From Paracnuella aquatica (GTDB taxonomy: Bacteria > Bacteroidota > Bacteroidia > Chitinophagales > Chitinophagaceae): a DNA stretch of 64,000 nucleotides. The translations under genes and the position numbers were made by a program. Location of the stretch: positions 186,001 to 250,000 of the forward strand of contig NZ_QOWJ01000007.1 of NCBI RefSeq assembly GCF_003332885.2. Reading direction: 5' to 3'. Shown here piece after piece: positions 1 through 9,087 of this stretch (positions are counted from its first letter, which is position 1; every line of letters starts with the position of its first letter). Below the pieces are notes generated by a model. The model did no database searches. It was not told the origin of the DNA and saw only the letters and a program-made list of their open reading frames with translations.

Positions 1-668
1 CCAATGAGCAACAAAATGCCACCCAATAAAACAGTGATGTACGTGATTTGAATGAGCAGCCCGCCGAGATAACTTTTAATGATCACTTCCGACTCCCGCA
101 TTACTTCCTCCACCTGTTTATGGCTTTCGGGCGGAAACCAAAGGAACACAAAGCGCAGCAACAGGTTTTTGTAATACAGCAGCAGGAAAATATAAATGGG
201 CAGGAGGCCAATGAACACAAAAATGCCCGTAACCGATGATGCTGCTGTGCCGGCAAAACCACCAGCCCAGTTGAGCAGCTTTTCGTTTTGCTGGTTGAGA
301 AGTTCTACCTGCCGTGCAGTGGACACGCCAGTGAGGCCCTGCAGCCAGGCGCTCAGCGAGTTGAGGTGCAGCGTAACGTTTTTGCGGATCTGCGGAAAAT
401 CGTTTACGACCAAGGATAGTTGTGCGGAAAAAAACCAGATGAGGCCGGCCAGCACCAATACCAGCATCAGCAGGGCTAGTGAAATAGACAGCGCTTCGCC
501 CAGTTTCCGGTTGCGCAAAAACCGGTACACCGGCAGCAGCATAATGGCCAGGAAAAAGGCCATGAGCAGCGGGGTAATGATGTTTTGGCCTACGATGATG
601 ATGGACCCCAAAAAGTAAAGCCCCATGAGCTCAATGGCCCTGCGGACGGTCAGCGGCATTTTTTCCAT
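1..668 (-). CDS. AI-2E/PerM family permease, C-terminus outside window
   Basis: Read from ATG at 668 (a second in-frame ATG is at 659), the minus strand encodes about 222 residues and runs off the window edge still open. The start MEKMPLTVRRAIELMGLYFL leads into hydrophobic helices (IITPLLMAFFLAIMLLPVY, then SLALLMLVLVLAGLIWFF), an amphipathic soluble stretch of about 65 residues, and another pair of helices (GIFVFIGLLPIYIFLLLYY). This pattern, with late helices near IIKSYLGGLLIQ, is typical of the AI-2E (UPF0118/PerM) transporter family, normally about 350 residues, so roughly a third is missing. Family members export small molecules or ions; the substrate cannot be told here. It may be a single gene, since a 26-bp inverted repeat separates it from the gene behind it. 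Confidence 0.8.
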   Translation of the reverse strand, partial: MEKMPLTVRRAIELMGLYFLGSIIIVGQNIITPLLMAFFLAIMLLPVYRFLRNRKLGEALSISLALLMLVLVLAGLIWFFSAQLSLVVNDFPQIRKNVTLHLNSLSAWLQGLTGVSTARQVELLNQQNEKLLNWAGGFAGTAASSVTGIFVFIGLLPIYIFLLLYYKNLLLRFVFLWFPPESHKQVEEVMRESEVIIKSYLGGLLIQITYITVLLGGILLLI

Positions 669-722
669 ACAAAGGTTTTGACGGCGGCACTAGGGGCATG
701 ATAAAACCGGGCCAAGCGGAAT

Positions 723-946
723 GAATGTCGAACAGACGAACAAGGAACTGATGAATGACGAAGTTGGATGATTGATGAATTATTAATTATGGATTATTAA
801 TTATTGGGGCTGCTCAATTCATAACTTATAATTCATCATTCACAATTTCTCTCTTCCTTCTGCGGTTCGTCATTCCTTGTTCCTTGTTCGTTATTCTTTC
901 TGAAATTCTTCTGTTCGTCTGTTCCTTGTTCGTCTGTTCGACATTC
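723..946. repeat. Intergenic word-hairpin, GAACAGACGAACAAGGAA type
   Basis: Positions 723-748 and 921-946 are a perfect 26-bp inverted repeat. Between them are degenerate copies of the same words (GACGAAG, TTCCTTGTTC twice) and an AT-rich inner pair (ATTAATTATGGATTATT against ATAACTTATAATTCAT). It fills the whole gap between two minus-strand genes. The same word returns as hairpin arms at 62398-62416 and 62878-62896. Confidence 0.85.
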
Positions 947-951
947 CTGTC

Positions 952-2619
952 TTAAAACCAAAACTCTCTCCGTCCCATATTCCAGCGGAAGCCGGCGGAA
1001 ACAATGGTGGTTTTGCGGGCAGCACGGCCTTCGGGCTTTTCGTTGCGGATGGTGGCACCGGCATCTAAAAACATGTTTTGTTTTAGCTCATACGATACGT
1101 TGAACAGGGCCATTGCCACATCGGTGCGGAGGCCGGAGCCAATGTTGAAGCCATAGACTTTGCCATCACGGAACTGCGGCGAGTTGGGTAAAAAAATGTT
1201 GCTGCCAAACGAAGCTGCGCTGGAGTCGCGGCCCTGGAAATAATACATGCCGCGGGCATTGAGTGTAAGCCGCGGAATGGGCTGGTAGCGCAGCACGCCC
1301 ATCACCTCCTGAAAGTTGGCCCCAACGGGATGCGCCAGCGGCTGGTTGTAATGCGTGTAGTTGGCAATGGAGTCGTCGTGTGAATAGGTAAACGGCCGAA
1401 CCCTGTTGGCTTCCAATTGCAAATCGAGGTTGTTGATGCCCAGCACATCAATGTATTTAGCGCCCAGTTGCCAACCCCATTTATTGGCCCACCAGCCGCG
1501 GTTGTCGCGGAGTTCTTTCAGTTTAAATTCATCCAATAAAAGCTGCCCGTAAAATTGAAAACGTTTGGCGGCGTTTGCTTTAAAATCAATACCGGCCACT
1601 GCATTGTCGTTCGATCCGTTCTGCTGCTCCACCGACCGCAGAAAGATGATGGGGTTGAGGTAGGTAAAATCAAACCGGTTGGGGCGGCCAAATACGACGC
1701 CTTCAAACAACCCGATGTTGAGCCAGCGGGTAACGGCCAGATCTAGGTGGTGCATGGCCGCATATTTTTTCTTTAGCAACCGGTCGGCGCCGCGTGGCTC
1801 GGTGGCCTGCAGCTCCATGAAAATATTCTGGTAATTGAATTTCCAGATTCGGGTATTGAGCTTCAAAAAAAGCGTGTTGTTCGAAAAGTCGCTCAAGAAA
1901 AGACTACGTTGGCCGTTGCCGATAAAATTGCGGTCGTAGCCAAAGGAGATGTCGATGTATTTGGCCGCGTTTACCGAAAAATAACCGCGGGCATCAAAGT
2001 AGTCATAGCCCGTGCCTTTGAAATTTTGATAATAGCCCTGGTTGGGCACGGCCTTTCTTTCGGTTACCCAGCGCTGCACATACAGCGGGTCGCGTTCCTG
2101 GTTTTCGGTGAGGTATGCGGCAAAACCCACTTTGTTGGCAATGCGGCCCCGCAGCGACAAGCCGCGGCTGTTTAGAAAAAGATGCTGGTCATTGTTCCGC
2201 TCTTTTGAAACATTGTATTGAACAATGGGATTTAAAGCCAGGTAAAAATCTTCAGTGTTTACTTCATAGAGGTTAGCCGGCGTTTTATAAAAATGTTTCC
2301 AGATGGGCTTTTTGCTTTCATAACCCGAAGGGTCACCCGAAATCCACTCGAGGTTGCCCGCCATGGCGCTGTACCAGTTGTAGCGGTCGGACTTGGATTC
2401 CAGCAAATCCTCCATGCCTTCGATTTGCGGCACCACTGCTTTGCGGCTCAGCGGCCTTGTTTTCGAAAAATTAAGTACCGAGTCGGTACCCGCTTTGATC
2501 TCCAGCCGCTCCAGCAATACATTTTCCTTGGCATGCAGGGGCAGGTAGGTAGTTTGTGCCCCTGCGGCAAAAGGAAATAAAGCAACCAAAAGTTTGAGCG
2601 CTGTTGTTTTAACTTGCAT
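952..2619 (-). CDS. Wzi/RemB-like outer-membrane beta-barrel protein
   Basis: A 555-residue exported protein. Residues 1-21 (MQVKTTALKLLVALFPFAAG) form a clean signal peptide. The rest is rich in alternating aromatic and polar strands and ends in an aromatic residue (REFWF), as outer-membrane barrels do. The central part (FGYDRNFIGNGQRSLFLSDF, then NTLFLKLNTRIWKFNYQN) resembles the capsule-assembly Wzi family, which in Bacteroidota includes the gliding-related protein RemB. The likely role is surface polysaccharide attachment or gliding; which one cannot be decided here. Its ATG lies only 25 bases from the ATG of the divergent pyrC, so the promoters of both genes must reach into coding sequence. 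Confidence 0.75.
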   Translation of the reverse strand: MQVKTTALKLLVALFPFAAGAQTTYLPLHAKENVLLERLEIKAGTDSVLNFSKTRPLSRKAVVPQIEGMEDLLESKSDRYNWYSAMAGNLEWISGDPSGYESKKPIWKHFYKTPANLYEVNTEDFYLALNPIVQYNVSKERNNDQHLFLNSRGLSLRGRIANKVGFAAYLTENQERDPLYVQRWVTERKAVPNQGYYQNFKGTGYDYFDARGYFSVNAAKYIDISFGYDRNFIGNGQRSLFLSDFSNNTLFLKLNTRIWKFNYQNIFMELQATEPRGADRLLKKKYAAMHHLDLAVTRWLNIGLFEGVVFGRPNRFDFTYLNPIIFLRSVEQQNGSNDNAVAGIDFKANAAKRFQFYGQLLLDEFKLKELRDNRGWWANKWGWQLGAKYIDVLGINNLDLQLEANRVRPFTYSHDDSIANYTHYNQPLAHPVGANFQEVMGVLRYQPIPRLTLNARGMYYFQGRDSSAASFGSNIFLPNSPQFRDGKVYGFNIGSGLRTDVAMALFNVSYELKQNMFLDAGATIRNEKPEGRAARKTTIVSAGFRWNMGRREFWF

Positions 2620-2644
2620 GCACCTGATTTAATTAAAAGAAAGT

Positions 2645-3985
2645 ATGCAAAAATATCTGATCCGCAATATCCAGATCGTAAATGAAGGCAGCATCCAGGC
2701 GATGGATGTGCTGATTGCCGGCGAACGCATTGAAAAAATCGCACCGTCAATAGGCAATGAAACAGGCGCCGTTGAATTAAACGGCGAAGGCAAATACCTG
2801 CTGCCCGGCGCCATCGACGACCAGGTACATTTTCGCGAGCCGGGCCTCACACATAAGGCCAATATTTACACCGAATCAAAAGCTGCAGTGGCGGGTGGCG
2901 TTACCTCGTTTATGGAAATGCCCAACACCGTTCCGCCTACACTTACCCACGAACTGCTGGAGCAGAAATACAGCATTGGTGCGGCTACTTCGCTGGCCAA
3001 TTATTCTTTTTTTATGGGCACCTCCAACACCAATGTGGATGAAGTGTTGCGGGTAAATGATCGGAAAAAAGATATCTGCGGCGTGAAGATTTTTATGGGT
3101 TCTTCAACCGGCAACCTGCTGGTGGATAATTACCTCACCATCGACCGCATTTTCCGCGACAGCGAAGTGCTCATTGCCACGCATTGCGAGGAAGAAAGCA
3201 TCATTAAAGCCAACCTCGAAAGGCTGAAAGCCGAGAAGGCGGTGCTGGAGCCATCCGATCATCCCATTATCCGCGATGAGGAGGCTTGTTTTGAGTCTTC
3301 GTTCAAGGCCGTGCAACTGGCCAAACGCCACGGCACCAGGCTGCATATTTTGCACATTTCAACGGAACGGGAACTGCAGTTGTTTACCAACATGCTGCCG
3401 CTGAAAGACAAACGCATCACTGCTGAAGTGTGTGTGCACCACCTGCATTTTACCTCGGATGATTATGCCCGTTTAGGCAATAAAATTAAATGCAACCCGG
3501 CCATCAAAGCACCACACAACCGCGAGGCGCTTTGGGCTGCGCTGCTCGACGACCGCCTCGATATCATTGCCACCGATCATGCGCCGCATACGTGGGAAGA
3601 AAAAGAAGAGCCTTATGAAAAAGCCCATGCTGGCTTGCCGCTGGTGCAACATTCCATGTTGCTGATGCTGGATTATTACCAGCAGGGAAAAATAGGCCTC
3701 GAAACCATTGCCCGCAAAATGAGCCATGCGGTGGCGGATTGTTTCCAGATCAGAGACCGCGGCTATATCCGCGAAGGATATTTTGCCGACCTCGTGATTG
3801 TGGACCTGGATCAATCGACCACGGTTGACAAGGCCAACATCCATTACAAATGCGGCTGGAGCCCGCTGGAAGGCACTACACTCCGCGCCGCCATCAGCCA
3901 TACGTTTGTAAGTGGACATTTGGTTTATGAAAAAGGGGGCTTTAATGAATCTATAAAGGGAAAACGATTAACTTTTGACAGGTAA
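2645..3985 (+). CDS. pyrC: Dihydroorotase
   Basis: A 446-residue amidohydrolase that should close N-carbamoyl-L-aspartate to dihydroorotate in pyrimidine synthesis, in the cytoplasm. Visible active-site features are DDQVHFREPG (residues 58-67), EMPNT, a lysine in GVKIFMGSSTGN (K148, the usual carboxylated bridging position), H180 in ATHCEE, H237 in LHILHIS and D311 in IATDHAPHTW. The first histidine of the usual HxH metal pair is glutamine (Q60); H62 remains. From memory this variant occurs in related Bacteroidota dihydroorotases, so I keep the call, but other cyclic amidohydrolases (allantoinase or hydantoinase type) share the lysine motif. It is divergent from the Wzi-like gene. A 56-base gap separates it from the MutS-like gene, with which it may be transcribed. 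Confidence 0.85.
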   Translation: MQKYLIRNIQIVNEGSIQAMDVLIAGERIEKIAPSIGNETGAVELNGEGKYLLPGAIDDQVHFREPGLTHKANIYTESKAAVAGGVTSFMEMPNTVPPTLTHELLEQKYSIGAATSLANYSFFMGTSNTNVDEVLRVNDRKKDICGVKIFMGSSTGNLLVDNYLTIDRIFRDSEVLIATHCEEESIIKANLERLKAEKAVLEPSDHPIIRDEEACFESSFKAVQLAKRHGTRLHILHISTERELQLFTNMLPLKDKRITAEVCVHHLHFTSDDYARLGNKIKCNPAIKAPHNREALWAALLDDRLDIIATDHAPHTWEEKEEPYEKAHAGLPLVQHSMLLMLDYYQQGKIGLETIARKMSHAVADCFQIRDRGYIREGYFADLVIVDLDQSTTVDKANIHYKCGWSPLEGTTLRAAISHTFVSGHLVYEKGGFNESIKGKRLTFDR

Positions 3986-3989
3986 AGTT

Positions 3990-4013
3990 GTTCATGGTCG
4001 GTAGTCCATGAAC
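3990..4013. repeat. Small intergenic hairpin between pyrC and mutS-like gene
   Basis: GTTCATGG (3990-3997) and CCATGAAC (4006-4013) form a perfect 8-bp stem with an 8-base loop. The following bases (CCATTGACATTGAACTAC) repeat the same words. There is no T-run, so a terminator is unlikely. It is a short member of the word-hairpin class, with words close to those at 41443-41506. Confidence 0.5.
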
Positions 4014-4041
4014 CATTGACATTGAACTACGGACCCCATTT

Positions 4042-5358
4042 ATGCAGATTGATAAAATAACATTCAACGATATTTCCATCTTCCACAGCGAGGAGGAATA
4101 TTCAATTTTTAGCAAGCTCAATTTTACCCGCACCATTGGTGGCAAAGAGTGGCTGCGCCGTTTTTTTTCGGAGCCGCACAGCGATCTGAAAAAGATCCGC
4201 GGTACGCAAAACATCATCAAAACGATGATGGCGCATATCGACGAATGGCCATCGGAAATAACCAATGGTACCATCCTGGTGATGGACAAGTTTTTAGATT
4301 ACCGGCTCGACCCGGGGCCGGCCAATCCAAACCCCATCACGGCACTGTCGTACCGGCTGGTGCACAGCGCCGACTATTCGATGATGAAGTATTCCATCCG
4401 GCATTTTGCGGATTTTTTCCGCGGCATGAAAAAGCTGGAGGTGTTGCTTTCCGCGGCGGACCTGCCTGCGCAGGTGGGTTTTTTAATGGAGCGGGTAAAA
4501 AAGACGCTGAACATTGAGCCGCTGGCCATACTGGCCGATGCGCCTGAAGGCGCCAAATTTACCCTCACCGATAACCTGTATTTTTCGCACCATACGCGTT
4601 GGGTGTACAAGTCGGACATACTGGAGCTGATGGATATTTACGGCCGCCTCGATGCCTGGTATTCCATGGCATTTGCGGTAAAAAAATACAACCTGCAATT
4701 CCCGCAATTCATCGAATCCGACAAGCCTTTTATCGAAGCCCGCGGCTTGTATCATGTGCTGTTGCAGGAACCCGTGGCATACGACCTGGTTCTGGACCAG
4801 GAGCGGCATTTTCTTTTTCTAACCGGCGCCAATATGGCGGGCAAAAGCACCCTCATCAGGGCGGCGGGTTCGTCGGTTTTTCTGGCCCACCTGGGCATGG
4901 GCGTGCCGGCCGCTAGCATGAGGCTGACGCTGTTCGATGGCATTCTTTCGAACATCAACGTGGCCGACAACATTGCCAAAGGTGAAAGCTATTTTTTCAA
5001 CGAAGTGCAGCGGATCAAAACCACCATCAACAAAATAAACGACGGCAAAAAATGGCTGGTGCTGATCGATGAATTGTTTAAAGGCACCAATGTGCAGGAT
5101 GCCATGAAATGCTCGCTGGCCGTGATCAACGGGCTCATCAAGATTAATAATTCGCTGTTTATTTTGAGCACGCATTTGTACGAAATAGGCGAGGAGTTGA
5201 AAAGCTATTCATCTATATCATTTAAATACTTTGAAACCGAAGTGCACGACGACCAATTGTCGTTTAGCTATCAATTAAAAGACGGCATTTCCAACGACCG
5301 GATTGGTTATGTAATTCTGCGCCGCGAGAAAGTGGTGGAGCTGTTAGAGCAGTTGTAA
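4042..5358 (+). CDS. MutS-like ATPase lacking the mismatch-binding domain
   Basis: A 438-residue protein with the C-terminal ATPase of the MutS family. The Walker A motif GANMAGKST is near residues 262-270, Walker B and the signature follow in VLIDELFKGTNVQDAMKC, and a late STHLYEIGEEL matches the MutS His-loop. The N-terminal half is helical, like the MutS core and lever, but there is no room for the mismatch-recognition domain I, and the protein is about half the length of true MutS (about 850). Such short MutS-like proteins are common in Bacteroidota; their substrate is not established. It may handle unusual DNA structures rather than mismatches, which is inference. It lies 56 bases after pyrC on the same strand. 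Confidence 0.8.
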   Translation: MQIDKITFNDISIFHSEEEYSIFSKLNFTRTIGGKEWLRRFFSEPHSDLKKIRGTQNIIKTMMAHIDEWPSEITNGTILVMDKFLDYRLDPGPANPNPITALSYRLVHSADYSMMKYSIRHFADFFRGMKKLEVLLSAADLPAQVGFLMERVKKTLNIEPLAILADAPEGAKFTLTDNLYFSHHTRWVYKSDILELMDIYGRLDAWYSMAFAVKKYNLQFPQFIESDKPFIEARGLYHVLLQEPVAYDLVLDQERHFLFLTGANMAGKSTLIRAAGSSVFLAHLGMGVPAASMRLTLFDGILSNINVADNIAKGESYFFNEVQRIKTTINKINDGKKWLVLIDELFKGTNVQDAMKCSLAVINGLIKINNSLFILSTHLYEIGEELKSYSSISFKYFETEVHDDQLSFSYQLKDGISNDRIGYVILRREKVVELLEQL

Positions 5359-5440
5359 AACGAAGCGGCAAATAGGTTGGCAGTGGCATTGTGGCAATTA
5401 AAACCATTGCGCTAATTTTACCGGTTGACGCTACCACCAA

Positions 5441-7015
5441 ATGAAACAAGCTGCGCTTTTTTTCTCCTTTTTTCTGCCTCTTTTTTTGCTGGCCCAAACC
5501 CCCGATGTACAGCATTACCGCTTTGCTTTGGAGCTGTCGGATGCGTATGATACTATTCGCGGACAAGCAGTGGTGCGGTACCAGTTGCCGCAAACATCTG
5601 CTACAATCAACCTGCATTTGCAAAGTGTTCGCAACGGCCGCGGGATGAAGGTTTCGTCGGTGCAGCAGGAGGGAAAGCCGGTTGGTTTTAAACACAGTGG
5701 CGATGTGTTGCAAATTGCTTTTGAACAGGCGCAGCCCGCGCAGGTGGGGGCCGAAATTTCCATTACCTACGCCGGCATTCCTGCCGATGGTTTGATCATT
5801 TCCAAAAACAAATACGGCGACCGAACTTTTTTTTCCGACAACTGGCCCAACCGGGCAAGGCAATGGGTGCCCTGCAACGACGAGCCCAATGACAAGGCTT
5901 CTGTTGAATTTATTGTAACGGCGCCGGTGCAATACCAGGTTATTTCCAACGGCATTTTGGTAGAAGAAACATCGGTTTCCAGCACCCTCAAAAAACATCA
6001 TTGGAAAGAATCTGTTGCTATACCCACCAAGGTGATGGTAATTGGTGCGGCACGCATGGCTACTGCTTTACTCGATTCAGCAGTAGGCGTGCCCGTTAGT
6101 GCCTGGGTGTACCCGCAAGACCGTGACAAGGGCTTTCACGATTACGCCATCACCGGCCGCATGCTACAGTTTTTTACCGATTACGTTGGGCCATATGGTT
6201 TTGAAAAACTGGCCAATGTGCAATCAAAAACTGAGTTTGGCGGTATGGAAAATGCCAGCGCCATTTTTTATGCTGAAACATCGGTTACCGGCGACCGCCG
6301 CAACGAAGACCTGATGGCGCATGAAGTGGCGCACCAATGGTTTGGCAATATGGCTACCGAAAAGAGCTTTGCGCATTTGTGGCTGTCTGAAGGGTTTGCT
6401 ACTTACCTCACCAATATTTACCTGGAGCATCAATATGGTGTAAAAATACTGCAGGACCGGCTGCGCATCGACCGTGAAGAGGTCATTCAGTTTGCCCGGC
6501 AAACGCGCCGCCCGGTGGTGGATGCCACTGACAATTTAATGTCGCTGCTCAATGCAAATTCCTACCAGAAAGGTGGGTGGGTGCTGCACCTGCTGCGCCG
6601 TAAACTGGGCGATGCCCATTTCCAGAAAATACTGCAAAGTTATTATGCGCAATACCGCGGCGGCAATGCCGACACCGAGGATTTTCGGAAAGTAGCTGAG
6701 GAGGTTAGTGGCGCATCGCTTGCTGATTTTTTCCAGCAATGGTTGTACAATCCCGGTGTGCCCAAAATTGAAATACGGTGGAAACACAGCCGGGGCGCCG
6801 TGCAATTGGTGATACAGCAAACAGGCGAAAATCTTTTTGATTTTCCACTGGAAATTGCCCTAGTCAACAGCGCTGGGAAGCAGGAGTTGCACACGCTGCG
6901 CATCAATAAAATCAGGGACAACTTCTCATTGCCAACCGCCACAAAACCAACCGTTTTACTCCTGGATCCAAATGTGAATATGCTGTTTGATGGGAGTGTG
7001 CGGGAAGAGCGGTAG
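5441..7015 (+). CDS. M1 family zinc aminopeptidase, exported
   Basis: A 524-residue metallopeptidase. A signal peptide is evident (MKQAALFFSFFLPLFLLAQ). The exopeptidase motif GGMENAS and the zinc site HEVAHQWFGN, with the third ligand 18 residues later in LSEGFATY, identify the gluzincin M1 family. The protein is shorter than aminopeptidase N (about 870) and ends shortly after the helical catalytic region, as in compact Bacteroidota M1 enzymes. It probably trims peptides in the periplasm or at the cell surface. The upstream TAATTTTA near 5413 is one base from the -7 consensus. The TAG stop lies in the first unit of a ten-copy 7-bp tandem repeat, so slippage there could alter the C-terminus. 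Confidence 0.88.
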   Translation: MKQAALFFSFFLPLFLLAQTPDVQHYRFALELSDAYDTIRGQAVVRYQLPQTSATINLHLQSVRNGRGMKVSSVQQEGKPVGFKHSGDVLQIAFEQAQPAQVGAEISITYAGIPADGLIISKNKYGDRTFFSDNWPNRARQWVPCNDEPNDKASVEFIVTAPVQYQVISNGILVEETSVSSTLKKHHWKESVAIPTKVMVIGAARMATALLDSAVGVPVSAWVYPQDRDKGFHDYAITGRMLQFFTDYVGPYGFEKLANVQSKTEFGGMENASAIFYAETSVTGDRRNEDLMAHEVAHQWFGNMATEKSFAHLWLSEGFATYLTNIYLEHQYGVKILQDRLRIDREEVIQFARQTRRPVVDATDNLMSLLNANSYQKGGWVLHLLRRKLGDAHFQKILQSYYAQYRGGNADTEDFRKVAEEVSGASLADFFQQWLYNPGVPKIEIRWKHSRGAVQLVIQQTGENLFDFPLEIALVNSAGKQELHTLRINKIRDNFSLPTATKPTVLLLDPNVNMLFDGSVREER

Positions 7016-7081
7016 TTGGTAGTTGGTAGTTGGTAGTTGGTAGTTGGTAGTTGGTAGTTGGTAGTTGGTAGTTGGTAGTTG
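7012..7081 (+). repeat. (GTAGTTG)10 tandem repeat
   Basis: Ten perfect head-to-tail copies of the heptamer GTAGTTG. The first copy contains the TAG stop of the aminopeptidase. Reverse-complement copies (CAACTATCATCTACCAAC, 7170-7187, and CTGTCAACTC after it) lie across the terminator at 7108-7140, so the whole gap again has the form of a word-hairpin. Confidence 0.95.
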
Positions 7082-7107
7082 AACTTTTTAAGATAGGTTA
7101 TAAAAAC

Positions 7108-7140
7108 AAAACAGGCCCGGATTGATTCCAGGCCTGTTTT
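7108..7140. terminator. Bidirectional terminator between aminopeptidase and PDH E2
   Basis: AAAACAGGCC (7108-7117) pairs perfectly with GGCCTGTTTT (7131-7140). There are T-runs on the plus side and A-runs on the other, so it suits both convergent genes. Confidence 0.8.
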
Positions 7141-7203
7141 TATGTTTTAGGACAGTGAAAATTCTACTGTCAACTATCATCTACCAACTGTCAACTCCTC
7201 CCG

Positions 7204-8889
7204 TTACACTAGCATCGTCACCGGGTTTTCCAGGAAGCGCTTGAAGGTTTGCAGGAAGGCGGCACCAACCGCGCCATCTACGGTGCGGTGATCGGCGCTG
7301 AGGGTTACTTTCATCACGTTGCTGAAACCAAATCCGTCGCCTTTGCGCACCACGATTTCCTTGATGCGGCCCACGGCCATGATGGCGCTATCGGGCGGGT
7401 TGATGATGGCGGTAAATTCTTCAATGTCCATCATGCCCAGGTTGGAAATGGTAAAAGTATTTCCGGTGAATTCGTTGGGCTGCAGCTTTTTGTTCTTTGC
7501 TTTGCCGGCCAGTTCTTTGGTTTCGGCAGCAATGGCGCTCAGCGGCTTTTGGTCGGCATGGCGCACCACCGGTACAATCAAACCATCTTCAATAGCCACG
7601 GCCACACCAATATGAATGTGCTGGTACTGGCGGATAAATTCGCCCATCCAGGTAGCATTTACAGCCGGGTGCTTGCGCAGGGCCATAGCGGCGGCTTTTA
7701 CCACCATATCGTTGAACGAAATTTTCACTGCGCTGATCTCGTTCATCTGCGTGCGGGCTTCCATTGCCTTGTCCATGTTTATTTCCATGGTCAAGTAGAA
7801 GTGCGGCGCGGTAAACTTGCTTTCGCCCAAGCGCTTGGCAATCACCTTGCGCATTTGCGAAAGGGTATGGTCGGTATAACCTTCCTGGCCGGCAATTACG
7901 GGCTGGGCCTGTGCTTGCGGTGCAGCGGCTGGTGCCTGTGCGGCAGCTTGTTGTGCAGCCGGCTGGGCCTGAGGTTTGAAGTTATTGATGTCGTTTTTGG
8001 TAATGCGTCCGCTATCGCCGCTTCCCTGTACCTGTTTCAGGTCGATGCCTTTTTCGGCAGCCAGTTTTTTAGCCAGCGGTGATGCTTTAATGCGGCCACC
8101 GTCAGATGATGCTTCTGACTGTTCTGCAGCAGCAGCTTCGGGTTGGGCTGCAGGTGCAGCTTCGGGCTGTGCAGGAGCTGCGGCGCCTGCAGGTGCGCCA
8201 CCTTTCGATGCCGCAACAATACCGTCAACATCTACTTTTCCTTCTTCGCCAATAATGCAGAGGAGGTCGTTTACGGCAATCTTTTGTCCTTTTTCAGCAC
8301 CCTGAAACAAGAGTTTTCCGTTTTTATAGCTTTCCAGCTCCATGGTGGCTTTATCGGTTTCGATCTCCGCCAGCAGGTCGCCTTTCTTTACGTCGTCGCC
8401 AACTTTTTTGTGCCAGGCAGCAATCACACCTTCGGTCATGGTATCGCTCAGTCGGGGCATCAGCACCACTTCTTCCATTTTCGACAAATCCATTGCCGGC
8501 GCCTGTGCGGCCGACACTGGTGCAGCAGCTTGTGCTTGTGGGGCAGCGGCGGGGGCCGGAGCAGCTTCGGCTGCAGGAGCGGCTTGCGGGGCAGGAGCGG
8601 CTTGCGGGGCAGCAGCGCCGCCACCGTTCAAGTGCTGCGAAATATCTTCGCCTGCCTGGCCAATGATGGCCAACAGGTCATTTACCTGAAGTTTGCCGCC
8701 CTTGTCGGCACCTGTGTGCAGCAACACGCCATCCTTATAGCTTTCCAGTTCCATGGTAGCTTTATCGGTTTCTATTTCTGCCAGCAGGTCGCCTTTTTTC
8801 ACAGGGTCGCCTACTTTTTTATGCCATGCTGCAATCACGCCTTCGGTCATTGTATCGCTCAGGCGGGGCATTAAAATCACTTCAGCCAT
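7204..8889 (-). CDS. pdhC: Pyruvate dehydrogenase E2, dihydrolipoamide acetyltransferase
   Basis: A 561-residue acyltransferase core of the pyruvate dehydrogenase complex, moving acetyl groups from lipoyl arms to CoA. Order of parts: lipoyl domain 1 (EIETDKATMELES, lipoyl K43), an Ala/Pro/Gln linker, lipoyl domain 2 (the same motif, K180), a second linker, the peripheral subunit-binding domain (IKASPLAKKLAAEKGIDL), a third linker and the catalytic domain ending in SADHRTVDG with H534 and D538. Both lipoyl domains begin with nearly the same sequence (VILMPRLSDTMTEGVIAAWH), which suggests recent internal duplication. No E1 or E3 gene is adjacent. A branched-chain E2 is less likely because of the twin lipoyl domains and the wording of the motifs. 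Confidence 0.93.
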   Translation of the reverse strand: MAEVILMPRLSDTMTEGVIAAWHKKVGDPVKKGDLLAEIETDKATMELESYKDGVLLHTGADKGGKLQVNDLLAIIGQAGEDISQHLNGGGAAAPQAAPAPQAAPAAEAAPAPAAAPQAQAAAPVSAAQAPAMDLSKMEEVVLMPRLSDTMTEGVIAAWHKKVGDDVKKGDLLAEIETDKATMELESYKNGKLLFQGAEKGQKIAVNDLLCIIGEEGKVDVDGIVAASKGGAPAGAAAPAQPEAAPAAQPEAAAAEQSEASSDGGRIKASPLAKKLAAEKGIDLKQVQGSGDSGRITKNDINNFKPQAQPAAQQAAAQAPAAAPQAQAQPVIAGQEGYTDHTLSQMRKVIAKRLGESKFTAPHFYLTMEINMDKAMEARTQMNEISAVKISFNDMVVKAAAMALRKHPAVNATWMGEFIRQYQHIHIGVAVAIEDGLIVPVVRHADQKPLSAIAAETKELAGKAKNKKLQPNEFTGNTFTISNLGMMDIEEFTAIINPPDSAIMAVGRIKEIVVRKGDGFGFSNVMKVTLSADHRTVDGAVGAAFLQTFKRFLENPVTMLV

Positions 8890-8981
8890 TGGTAAATATT
8901 TATGTAATAATGCGCAGTAAAATGCGGCGTGAAATTAAGCCAAAACAGTTTAAAGCCGCCAGATGATTTTTTCGTGGAGAA

Positions 8982-9083
8982 AGTTCACGGGTTCACTAGT
9001 CCACAGGTTCACAAGTTGGGTTAAAACAAATTATAAACTGATTCGATAACTGGTAAACTCGTGAACTTGTGAACCCGTGAACT
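8982..9083. repeat. Intergenic word-hairpin, GTTCACGGG type
   Basis: AGTTCACGGGTTCAC (8982-8996) is matched by GTGAACCCGTGAACT (9069-9083), a perfect 15-bp inverted repeat. Further degenerate copies lie inside (CAGGTTCACAAG on the left, CTCGTGAACTTG on the right). It lies between the start of pdhC and the stop of dnaX, both on the minus strand, and has no T-run. Confidence 0.8.
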
Positions 9084-9087
9084 CGGC

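Noticed and set aside
196-618. 140-residue plus-strand frame opposite the AI-2E permease
   Set aside because: Antisense to a frame with clear membrane-helix periodicity and family motifs.
7012-7081. Heptamer repeats as a CRISPR array
   Set aside because: Units are 7 bp and directly adjoining with no spacers; no cas gene is seen in the window.
7249-8874. Long plus-strand frames opposite PDH E2 (277 and 243 residues)
   Set aside because: They are antisense shadows of a well-recognised gene, Cys/Gly/Phe-rich and without motifs; the lipoyl repeats in the real frame create repeated text on the other strand.
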